A stretch of DNA of 64,000 bases, taken from the NCBI RefSeq assembly GCF_011305535.1, contig NZ_CP049905.1, positions 1,436,001-1,500,000 on the forward strand, in the 5' to 3' direction. Each line of letters starts with the position of its first letter. Position 1 is the stretch's first letter. The translations under genes were made by a program, and so were the position numbers. The DNA comes from Diaphorobacter sp. HDW4B. Its GTDB lineage: Bacteria; Pseudomonadota; Gammaproteobacteria; Burkholderiales; Burkholderiaceae_C. The notes beneath the pieces were generated by a model. That model was not told the DNA's origin and ran no database searches. It saw only the letters and a list, made by a program, of their open reading frames with translations. Below, one piece after another: positions 18,455-26,601 of this stretch.

Positions 18455-18825
18455 CAATTATCGACAAATATATAAAATCGCATCAAAATATACATCAATA
18501 CTACATACGTGGAAATAGCCATTATTTGAGCCATTCCATTATGCAGTCGGCCTTCCATAATCCACAAAACAAAAATATTCAATCCATATGCAGCAACAAA
18601 GGAAATGACATATCGGCGCATCTGATTTTTGGTATTGTTGCGACGCCTAAAAACAAAAAATTTCGCCAATGTGAAACTAAATAACATCCCCACTGCAAAT
18701 CCTGCCATATTTGCAATAATGGGATTCACATCAAAATACGTCAATGCCGCAATTGTTCCAAGACCGGTAATCGCATTCACCAGTCCCGCACTTGCATATC
18801 TCAATAAATATGTACTTTCCGACAC
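18454..18825 (-). CDS. gtrA: GtrA-family small membrane protein (putative lipid-linked sugar flippase)
   Basis: 123 aa with four hydrophobic helices. The GtrA signature is visible in RYASAGLVNAITGLGTIAAL at the N-terminus, FAVGMLFSFTLAKFFVFRRR in the middle, and the closing RFYIFV. GtrA proteins are thought to flip undecaprenyl-phosphate sugars across the inner membrane for periplasmic modification of O-antigen or other glycans. Length is normal. The gene is translationally coupled to the methyltransferase downstream. AT-rich. Confidence 0.85.
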   Translation of the reverse strand: MSESTYLLRYASAGLVNAITGLGTIAALTYFDVNPIIANMAGFAVGMLFSFTLAKFFVFRRRNNTKNQMRRYVISFVAAYGLNIFVLWIMEGRLHNGMAQIMAISTYVVLMYILMRFYIFVDN

Positions 18826-18840
18826 ACTTCCTCACTACAT

Positions 18841-19533
18841 TCAATTCGAGTAATACTTTTTCAACACAGAAGAGATGTAATCACCTTCAAAATTCAAACC
18901 AATTTTTGCATAGACCTCGACAGTCTGTCCCAAAGGTATTTCATAAAATCCGCCTCCATCCATGACCTCCAGAATAGCCTTCTTGCCCTTGATTTTCTCA
19001 AGCGTTTTAATGAGATCAAGTACAAGCGTTCGAGTGGGGTTACAGATATTTTCCACCAAATTCTGCTCAGGCGAAGATTTCAACCAATGCAGAACCACCT
19101 TCACGACATCACTCACATCAATGATATTTCTCTCGGCTTTAGACCAAATTCGCATCAACTCGCCACGATCAATTCCAGAATTGATGTAGTTCAACAGGGT
19201 ATTTCCATTGCGGCTTATACCAGCCAACTGCGGCAATCTGAAGATATATGAATGCGGCCGCTGCAGCACAATGGATTCCATTTTTATTTTATGTTGGACA
19301 TAGGCTGACTTGAACGACATTTCATCATAGATACTGCAGGTACTAAAATATACAAACTGCTCATCGGATGAGAGTGAATTCAATGAATCTTCGAGCAATG
19401 AGCGCTCGCGCAAAAATTCAGCCTCATCGGTATTCATGGAATTGGCAACGCCAGACGCAAAAACACAGACACCCGTCAATTCCTTTGCTTGCTGACGAAA
19501 TGCTGTAGCAATCAATCCTGAACCAATGATCAT
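18841..19533 (-). CDS. NAD(P)-dependent epimerase/reductase-like protein
   Basis: 230 aa. The N-terminal Rossmann turn is IIGSGLIATAF, and a YFSTCSIYDEM strand matches the position of the catalytic Ser in extended SDR enzymes. The usual YxxxK is YVQHK (in SAYVQHKIKME). Short compared with full epimerases (about 300 aa), with no long substrate-binding domain, so it may be a minimal nucleotide-sugar reductase. It lies between gtrA and the 1661-aa protein. The substrate is not recognisable. Confidence 0.6.
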   Translation of the reverse strand: MIIGSGLIATAFRQQAKELTGVCVFASGVANSMNTDEAEFLRERSLLEDSLNSLSSDEQFVYFSTCSIYDEMSFKSAYVQHKIKMESIVLQRPHSYIFRLPQLAGISRNGNTLLNYINSGIDRGELMRIWSKAERNIIDVSDVVKVVLHWLKSSPEQNLVENICNPTRTLVLDLIKTLEKIKGKKAILEVMDGGGFYEIPLGQTVEVYAKIGLNFEGDYISSVLKKYYSN

Positions 19534-19586
19534 GATTTCAAATGCCTAGTGAATTGAATTTCACAATAAAACAAAATTTATAGAGC

Positions 19587-22500
19587 TCAACAAAAAATAT
19601 TTTCAGATATTTTTTCCATTGACTTACCCATGGACACATCATGATTAGAGGCGCACAGAAACTGCTTCAAATCATCAGCACTTTCGCCCCATGTCTTCCA
19701 TTTCATTCCTCGGCTTGAAATGACTTTCTCAGATGCAAAGAGCTGCATCCATTCATACATAAAGGCCCTGATGGCATCGTCACGCTCTCCATCAAAGTAG
19801 GAAACATATCCCTCGCCCACCTCACGGAAAACAGGTATATCTCTTGCAATGATATTCAATCCCTTTTGGGCAGCCTCGATCAATGGCAAGCCGAATCCTT
19901 CTGCATATGAGGCGGCGATAAGACAAGTCGCAGAGGAGTACAACTGATTCAGTGCTGCGTCATCCAGACTCTCAAACCAGAATAAAGATTGATTGAAGTG
20001 TTTGCTCTCCTTCAGTGCCGATATCAGCGCTTCAACGTTCCATCCAGCTTTGCCCACGATAACAAGATTGGCATGAACACCCTCACTCCACAGATGTTCA
20101 AATACTCTCAGAATTTGAGCATGGCCTTTTCTTGGTTCAAGTGTTCCAACCATCAAAAAAATCGGAGCGTCCTGTAGCTGCGTTGGCACTGACCATCCAC
20201 TAGCCACATCGGACTGCATCACCTGCTCATCTTGGAAATCGGCCCCAAGGTGGAAGTAGCCCAGCGCAAGACCCTCCCGCTTACCACCATGCTCGATCAA
20301 CCAGGATTCAACGTCATCAGCAACCGCTTTCGATATGCAAAGAACTCCATCCGCATACCTGTTCAGCCCGATCAGCCAATTTTCGAATGCACACTCAATT
20401 CCCGGAAATGCATACTCCTTGTAGCGCAGCGGAATAATGTCGTACACCACATAGAATATTTTTGTGCCTGCACGTTTGAAACTCGCTAGATCCTCCTCCG
20501 CTTCCGGAAACAGGTGTGCTGCAAGGTCCAGCCCGAGAAATATGTCGTCGACACCAGGAAAAATCGGGGCACCTTCGATTGCGTTGAAAGGAAAATCCGA
20601 TGCTGACGCATGAAAGAATCCTTTCCCCTTCACCCCATATACCGGCTGTACCGAATAACCGGGAAGCGGATTTTTTTCCAACTCACTCAGAATATTCCTG
20701 ACAACTCGCTGAATGCCCGTTTTTGCATCTCTGACATACAGCTCCGAGATATCCACAAACAAGCGCCGGCTTGGCTTCACATTGGTTTGGGGGAAATGGA
20801 GCAGTCGGCTTTCCTGACTTTTCTTCTGCATCAACGCCTCACGCCTCAGCACGCTCGCCATGGACAGCAATCGTTGCGACACGCTCGTCCAATCGCGTAC
20901 CCTCAACCATTCACGTTGCTTTTCGAGCAGCAACGTCTTCGTTTCTTCCGATGCCGACTCCCACTCAACCACCTTCATGCAGATGTCACTTGAGTTCGGT
21001 CCCGACATTTCAAGGGTGACGTCGCTCACATCCGAAAAGATGCTCAACGGACTCACCAAAACGGGCTTCAATGTCGACAGACCAATGGTGACCGCACCAC
21101 TGGCACTTTCCTGTGTGTCTCGATAAGGGAACACCATGTAGTCGACCGATGAAAGCAGTTCTTGACATTCTTTGATCGGACGGTAGTCAGTAATCCAGGT
21201 GATTTGATTCGATACACCCAGCCGTTCTGCCTGGGCCTTGCAGCTCTTGATCACATGCGCGCTTCGATCATCCAGCGCGGAACAGACAGCCAGCATGTGA
21301 ACTGGGCGCTCGAGCTCTGTCCCCAAAAGCGAAATAGCACCAACCACTGCATCCAGACCCTTGTGAGGAAGGGCAAAGCCAAAGCATCCCAAGACCACCG
21401 CATCAAAGGGAATGTTGTGCGCGTTGCGAACCTTGGCTACATCTGGTTCAGGAAGTGGCTGTACAACACCATGCTTCAGGAGCACGACGTTGCGCCAAAG
21501 TCCAAGAGACAACAGGTTATTGAGATCTTCCACCTTGTGCACGACAATGCGATCCAATTGCGCAAGGCACCGTACCGCACGTGGTGTCAACCTGAAATCA
21601 GTGAGCAAAGGCTGGGTGGAGTGCAATTCCAGGTAAACGCCTCGCTCGCGTGTCCGCAGCGCAGACAGTTGCTCGCAAACCGCCTCAGACAGCTCATAGA
21701 GACTCGGCTGGTGTTGGACAAAAATCGCATCTACATTCTGTTCTTGGAGACGTTCAAGCGTGCGAATGATGCTGGCTGTGTCCCCCACCTTCCAAGTGAC
21801 GAAGACATTGGCATCTGGTTTTTTGGTGCGTGTATCTGCAAAAATCTTGGTTGAGATGTCGTCCAGCTCAACGATATTCTTGAACAACTTTTCGCTGTAT
21901 TCGGCGATTCCGCACTTTGCGGCCCAAGGCGTCAGCAGTGCAATGGACTCCAGACTTCGGGGGGCATTTTTCTGCGCCATCAGCCATTCGGAAAATCCGG
22001 TAACGGATCTTGCAGCGTTTTCCCAAGAATAGATATTGCGCACATACTTGGACGCAGACTCCCGCATGCTGCGAATTTCCGGGTCATCGGCCAATACGCG
22101 TTCACGCACTCGCCGGAACTGTCTGACCAGATCGGCTTTGCTTGGATTGACCCAGCAAGCATCATCCGCCCGCACGTGGCTCTCTGACGCCGCAAACTGG
22201 AACCCCACAAGGTGTGCCGTGGACAGTGTGCAGAAATCGATCTGTGCGCTATACCCGGTAGTGATGACCGGAATGCCCATCGCCAGTGCTTCTGCGGCAG
22301 GCAGATTGAAGCCTTCGCCTCGGGTCGGCAACACGGCGGCATGTGCCGTGCGATAGAGATCAATCATGCCGGCTTCGTCTAGCGGCTGTTCATCAATGAC
22401 GACTCGCGCGGGACGCTTGTGTTTCTCCGAATAGGCCCGCAACAACTCCGCCACTTGATTGTGCGGATTGGGAAATGTCTTGATATAGAGTTCGACAACA

Positions 22501-24572
22501 TCATCACCCGTGAATGCATCGAGAAATGCGTCAAGCAAGACATCCACACCTTTTCGATGGAATGCGGACGATACGTGCAGAAACCGAAACGGTGCATCCG
22601 TCTCGGGCTTCACGGATTGCACTGGTTTGGTATCTTGCGCGATGAGATGATCGATGCCGATTGGCAGTACTACCGCGGGAATTTGACAGCCTGAATTGAC
22701 CAGAGCCACCTTGACCGATTCTGCCGCGACGACTACGCCATCAAAGTTGGAGTTCAACTGGGCAACAGTTTCTATGGGTACGGATGTCTCCTCCCAAAAA
22801 AAGATGCACAGCTTCAATCCCGATGGCAACTCATCACCAATCATCGGATAGTGATGGGTGATGGAAACGGTATGGTCACCGACCGAATCTGGAATTTGGC
22901 GTCGCAGCGCAGGACCTAATGAACGCTCCTGCTCATTTGGCAGCGTTGGTATTTTTTCGTAAGGCTTACCGTGGAACGGAACAAATTGCACCCGTCCCGG
23001 CGTGAGCGCATCCAATGCAGACACGATATTTCGATTGACGATGGCTAGGCTGTAGTGCCCTTCCAGGTGACCGGTGAATCGAATCCAACGAGGCTCGCCG
23101 CTGTCGTCTCCTGAAAACGCCAGGCCTTCCGGCAAGGTTGGATATCTTGGAAACACCCCAAGCAAGCCCAAATCAAACCAACCATCCTGAGATGTGGGGT
23201 TCATCGTCGAATGGGTGAATTTCGGCCGCTCGACTTCCACCATGGCGCCATTCTGAATTGCAATCGCTCTCAAGTGAGCGTGCAGCGCAGGGTAGTTCTT
23301 GAGCAACCAGTAGTTGAGACGTTCGCTGAAGTTGCGATTGCCAAGTACACGCCTCATCAGCATGGACATCGGCTTCGAAAAAAAGCGCAGACTCCATCGA
23401 ATCGAGTTATTGACAAATTGCTTGAGGGTCGGGACTGGATGCCTGATCACCCCCAACAGCACCCGCAACGGATAGGTAGCTTTCCACGACCAGCTTCCCT
23501 TTACCCGCATGAGTTCACTGTCGAGCGCAAGTGCCCTGCTCCACCACTCATGCGCTTTTGCCGAAAACTCTGCGACACGCTCTTTTTCGCAGTTCAACTC
23601 GGCAAGAGCATTCGCATGAACGTCATCGAGTTCGAGCAACTGTGAATTCTGGTGTTCGAACGCAGCGTCGCGCGCGGAAATATCGCCCTTGAGCTTTGAA
23701 TATTTTTTTTGAACGTCGCCAAGTTGCGCTTCGAGGTGACTCTTCTCGGCTACGAGGTGACTCATCTCTGCTTCGAGCTGACTCTTTTCGGCTACACGGT
23801 CACTTACCTGCTTTTCAAGCGCCGCCGTATGTTCAAGCTTCTGAGCCACTCCCTTTTCAGCTTCGTCAGCACGCTTGGTCTGAACCACTTGCGCAATGCG
23901 TACAAAATCGTCAAACACGTTGGGAGGATATTTCATCCTCTCCTTGAGTTCAGGGTGCTCGTTGGCCACATAGAATCGATTGAGCCCATCGCCATATGCG
24001 AAGCTGTAAGCTTGGGAAGTCAGCAAGGGCTCCCACTCATCGAAGTTCTCCATCTTGGTGATCGGATCGAACGCCTCCACCACCACTATCCATGGGCGAA
24101 AGGACTGAAAGTCCATGCCCTCGAGCACATCTTTCTCGAAACCTTCGACATCGATTTTGAGGAAGTGAATCTCGCCCGTCACATGTTGCTGGCAAATCGC
24201 GGCCAAGGTCAACATCTTCACCGAATGCGTCACACCGGAAACACCCGAAGCTTTGTGCTCTTCAACCACTTTGGGGGAAGCGGTGGTCCAGCCACGAACC
24301 GCTGGCTCCCAAATGTCCACATTGCCGTCAAAAGGGCCGGCCACACATCTAAGATTGGTATCCTCCGGCCTGTCTCGTTCCAAATCTCCCCAATGTCGCT
24401 CCAGCGGCTCCACGTTGATACCGCGCCATCCCCGGTCATAAAACGCCTTTGTCACCGAGTCAGCGACAGGATCGTTTGCACCAACGTCGATATAGAACCC
24501 GTTGACAACGCCTTCGAGCGCGCGAAACAGGACGACGTCCTCATTGTTCTGGGCGTACGCAATAAAGCTCAT
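19587..24572 (-). CDS. Giant modular protein: FkbM methyltransferase, coiled coil, three GT4-type glycosyltransferase domains
   Basis: 1661 aa from the ATG at 24572, which overlaps the wzt stop (ATGA). Order, approximate: FkbM methyltransferase 1-215 (GFYIDVGANDP, INVEPLE, IHFLKIDVEGFEKDVL); coiled coil 225-360 with a tandem 13-residue unit (VAEKSQLEAEMSHL, VAEKSHLEAQL); linker to about 450; first GT4 to about 880 (EGFNLPAAEALAMG, E-x7-E intact); second GT4 about 890-1280, whose motif reads RDTQESASGAVTIG and lacks the second Glu; third GT4 about 1290-1650 (LFVDISELYVRDAKTGIQR, LEPRKGH, EGFGLPLIEAA). No membrane helix is seen. Its place beside wzm/wzt suggests synthesis and methyl-capping of the exported chain, comparable to WbdA plus WbdD of E. 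coli O8/O9a. That comparison is inference. Confidence 0.8.
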   Translation of the reverse strand: MSFIAYAQNNEDVVLFRALEGVVNGFYIDVGANDPVADSVTKAFYDRGWRGINVEPLERHWGDLERDRPEDTNLRCVAGPFDGNVDIWEPAVRGWTTASPKVVEEHKASGVSGVTHSVKMLTLAAICQQHVTGEIHFLKIDVEGFEKDVLEGMDFQSFRPWIVVVEAFDPITKMENFDEWEPLLTSQAYSFAYGDGLNRFYVANEHPELKERMKYPPNVFDDFVRIAQVVQTKRADEAEKGVAQKLEHTAALEKQVSDRVAEKSQLEAEMSHLVAEKSHLEAQLGDVQKKYSKLKGDISARDAAFEHQNSQLLELDDVHANALAELNCEKERVAEFSAKAHEWWSRALALDSELMRVKGSWSWKATYPLRVLLGVIRHPVPTLKQFVNNSIRWSLRFFSKPMSMLMRRVLGNRNFSERLNYWLLKNYPALHAHLRAIAIQNGAMVEVERPKFTHSTMNPTSQDGWFDLGLLGVFPRYPTLPEGLAFSGDDSGEPRWIRFTGHLEGHYSLAIVNRNIVSALDALTPGRVQFVPFHGKPYEKIPTLPNEQERSLGPALRRQIPDSVGDHTVSITHHYPMIGDELPSGLKLCIFFWEETSVPIETVAQLNSNFDGVVVAAESVKVALVNSGCQIPAVVLPIGIDHLIAQDTKPVQSVKPETDAPFRFLHVSSAFHRKGVDVLLDAFLDAFTGDDVVELYIKTFPNPHNQVAELLRAYSEKHKRPARVVIDEQPLDEAGMIDLYRTAHAAVLPTRGEGFNLPAAEALAMGIPVITTGYSAQIDFCTLSTAHLVGFQFAASESHVRADDACWVNPSKADLVRQFRRVRERVLADDPEIRSMRESASKYVRNIYSWENAARSVTGFSEWLMAQKNAPRSLESIALLTPWAAKCGIAEYSEKLFKNIVELDDISTKIFADTRTKKPDANVFVTWKVGDTASIIRTLERLQEQNVDAIFVQHQPSLYELSEAVCEQLSALRTRERGVYLELHSTQPLLTDFRLTPRAVRCLAQLDRIVVHKVEDLNNLLSLGLWRNVVLLKHGVVQPLPEPDVAKVRNAHNIPFDAVVLGCFGFALPHKGLDAVVGAISLLGTELERPVHMLAVCSALDDRSAHVIKSCKAQAERLGVSNQITWITDYRPIKECQELLSSVDYMVFPYRDTQESASGAVTIGLSTLKPVLVSPLSIFSDVSDVTLEMSGPNSSDICMKVVEWESASEETKTLLLEKQREWLRVRDWTSVSQRLLSMASVLRREALMQKKSQESRLLHFPQTNVKPSRRLFVDISELYVRDAKTGIQRVVRNILSELEKNPLPGYSVQPVYGVKGKGFFHASASDFPFNAIEGAPIFPGVDDIFLGLDLAAHLFPEAEEDLASFKRAGTKIFYVVYDIIPLRYKEYAFPGIECAFENWLIGLNRYADGVLCISKAVADDVESWLIEHGGKREGLALGYFHLGADFQDEQVMQSDVASGWSVPTQLQDAPIFLMVGTLEPRKGHAQILRVFEHLWSEGVHANLVIVGKAGWNVEALISALKESKHFNQSLFWFESLDDAALNQLYSSATCLIAASYAEGFGLPLIEAAQKGLNIIARDIPVFREVGEGYVSYFDGERDDAIRAFMYEWMQLFASEKVISSRGMKWKTWGESADDLKQFLCASNHDVSMGKSMEKISENIFC

Positions 24573-25786
24573 AACTTTTCGATCCCAATCGTGGGATCTA
24601 TCCACGCGTATCCGTCAAAACCCGGCTTGTTGATGTTGACCACATTGAACACATGGGCCAGATCGCGCCACTCGTAGTTGTTCACCAGATGAGTTTCAGT
24701 GCTGCACAAGGCCGTCTGAATTGAATAGCTTCCCGGCCCCAGATTGGCGGGAAACTGGATTCGATATCGCAAGCATTCACCACTTTTGGCCGAATAGACT
24801 TCTTGCTTCTTGAGATCCGTATTGGTTCCAAAGACTACCTGACCCAATCGATCCTTGATGCCATAGCCCAGCACCAAGCGTTCCACATCAGAATGGACTT
24901 TGACATCAATGCGCAAGGTGACCCGCTGCCCGACATCCACCCACTCGATGACTCGCCCACTCTCGTCTTCGAGAACGATATCCGTGACGGTGACCTCGCC
25001 CGTTCCCGAGCGTGTCGCTGTCTTGCCATCGTCGGTTTTGGTGGTCTGGATGGACGAGTTCTCACGCTCGGCGATAAGTGCGTTGTAGAAGTCCATGACC
25101 TCTTCCGGCGCGCCATCCTTGGCGACATGTCCGCGCTCAAGAAGAATGGCTCGGTCGCAAAGTGCCTGGATTGCACTTTTGTCGTGAGACACAATCAACA
25201 GCGTTGTTCCCTGCTGTCGGAATTCACGGATTCGGTTGAAGCTTTTGTGCTGGAAATACGCATCTCCAACCGACAGCGCCTCATCCACGATCAACACATC
25301 GGGCCGAACGGCCGTGGCCACACTGAACGCCAAGCGCATCTGCATGCCGCTGGAGTACATCCGCACCGGTCTGTCGATGTAGTCACCAATCTCAGCAAAC
25401 GACTCGATGGCAGGCATGCAGGCGGCAATTTCATCCGCTTTCAAACCTAGCAATTGACCCGCCATGAACACGTTCTGACGTCCGGTGAAATCAGAGTGGA
25501 AGCCCATTCCGAGCTCCAGCAATGCCGCCACACGTCCATTGACGTCGATTTTTCCGTTGGTGGGTTGCGTAGTGCCAGTGATGATTTTCAGAAGCGTGCT
25601 TTTGCCCGCACCGTTCACACCAATGATGCCAACCGCTTCGCCCTTTGCAATCTTGAAATTGATATTACGAAGCACCCATGTCTTTTCATGCATCTCCCGG
25701 CCGGAAATCCACTCCCACATGCGCGCCCATTTGCCTGGGTAACGCTTGTACGCCTTGCCGACGTTCTCAACAATCAGAGCACTCAT
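24569..25786 (-). CDS. wzt: Polysaccharide ABC exporter ATP-binding protein with C-terminal carbohydrate-binding domain
   Basis: 405 aa; the ATG at 25786 overlaps the wzm stop (TGATG). Residues 1 to about 240 are the ATPase: Walker A GVNGAGKST (56-64), signature YSSGMQMRLAFS, Walker B VLIVDEALSVGD, H-loop VSHD. From about 265 to the end is a beta-rich Wzt C-terminal domain (VTDIVLEDESGR, VTLRIDVKVHSDVERLVLGY). In O8/O9a-type systems that domain recognises the capped non-reducing end before export. Its presence therefore implies a chain-end modification, and the FkbM-containing gene immediately downstream could provide it. Confidence 0.92.
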   Translation of the reverse strand: MSALIVENVGKAYKRYPGKWARMWEWISGREMHEKTWVLRNINFKIAKGEAVGIIGVNGAGKSTLLKIITGTTQPTNGKIDVNGRVAALLELGMGFHSDFTGRQNVFMAGQLLGLKADEIAACMPAIESFAEIGDYIDRPVRMYSSGMQMRLAFSVATAVRPDVLIVDEALSVGDAYFQHKSFNRIREFRQQGTTLLIVSHDKSAIQALCDRAILLERGHVAKDGAPEEVMDFYNALIAERENSSIQTTKTDDGKTATRSGTGEVTVTDIVLEDESGRVIEWVDVGQRVTLRIDVKVHSDVERLVLGYGIKDRLGQVVFGTNTDLKKQEVYSAKSGECLRYRIQFPANLGPGSYSIQTALCSTETHLVNNYEWRDLAHVFNVVNINKPGFDGYAWIDPTIGIEKL

Positions 25787-26601
25787 CACAGTTCGTCCAC
25801 CAATTCACCAACACGCTTCATGAAAAAACGTGCGGCAAGAATCAAAAGCATGAACGTAATCAACGTCAATGGAAGCAGCTTCGCGAAATCAGGCACCGTA
25901 CCATCAAGAAAAATCTGTTGATATCCGGAGATCAGTGGCTGCAAGGGGTTGTACTGAAATGCTTTCTGAGCACCGGCAGGAAGCGAGCCCATCGTGTACA
26001 CGATGGGAGTGAGCCAAAACCAGAATTGCAAGACCACGCCCGTCAACTGCCCCACATCCCGAAAAAATACATTGATGGTGCCAAGCAATACACCCAACCC
26101 CAATGTGAACAGCAATTGCAAGACCAACAGTGGAATGAGAGACAACAAGGCCCAGCCCGGCCAGTGACCTATGACGACCAGGAATGCAAGATAAATCGCA
26201 AAAATAATTCCAAAATTGATCAGTGCCGATACCGTCACGATGACCGGCAGACAGGCTCGGGGAAAATTGGACTTCTTGATCATGTTTCCATTTTCAAGAA
26301 AGACGTTATTCAGTCTTCCCAGCATTTCCGAAAACAGGTTCCAAGTAATGACACCCGCGCAAAGATAAATACTGAAAGCGAAGGGTGTACTTTCATGCCC
26401 CGGCAAAGTCGGGCGCATCAACTGACCAAAGATCACGGTGTAAATGATGATCATCGTCAGTGGGTTGACCACCGACCAAAACGCCCCCAGAAGTGATTCA
26501 CGATATCGGCCATGGAACTCGCGCATCACGCTGCTCCATATGAAACCCCGGTACGCCCACAAGGCTCTCAGCATCACTAATCTCTGCATTGAAAAACTCA
26601 C
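25786..26601 (-). CDS. wzm: Polysaccharide ABC exporter permease
   Basis: 271 aa with six predicted membrane helices and the ABC-2 permease pattern: an N-terminal amphipathic part with REFHGRYRESLLGAFWSVVNPL, then MIIIYTVIFGQLMRP, and a C-terminal half with FRDVGQLTGVVLQFWFWLTPIVY. It pairs with Wzt to move undecaprenyl-linked polysaccharide across the inner membrane. It starts with GTG at 26601, overlapping the manC stop by four bases; an internal ATG at 26589 is the alternative. The gene order manC-wzm-wzt is tightly coupled. Confidence 0.92.
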   Translation of the reverse strand: MSFSMQRLVMLRALWAYRGFIWSSVMREFHGRYRESLLGAFWSVVNPLTMIIIYTVIFGQLMRPTLPGHESTPFAFSIYLCAGVITWNLFSEMLGRLNNVFLENGNMIKKSNFPRACLPVIVTVSALINFGIIFAIYLAFLVVIGHWPGWALLSLIPLLVLQLLFTLGLGVLLGTINVFFRDVGQLTGVVLQFWFWLTPIVYTMGSLPAGAQKAFQYNPLQPLISGYQQIFLDGTVPDFAKLLPLTLITFMLLILAARFFMKRVGELVDEL

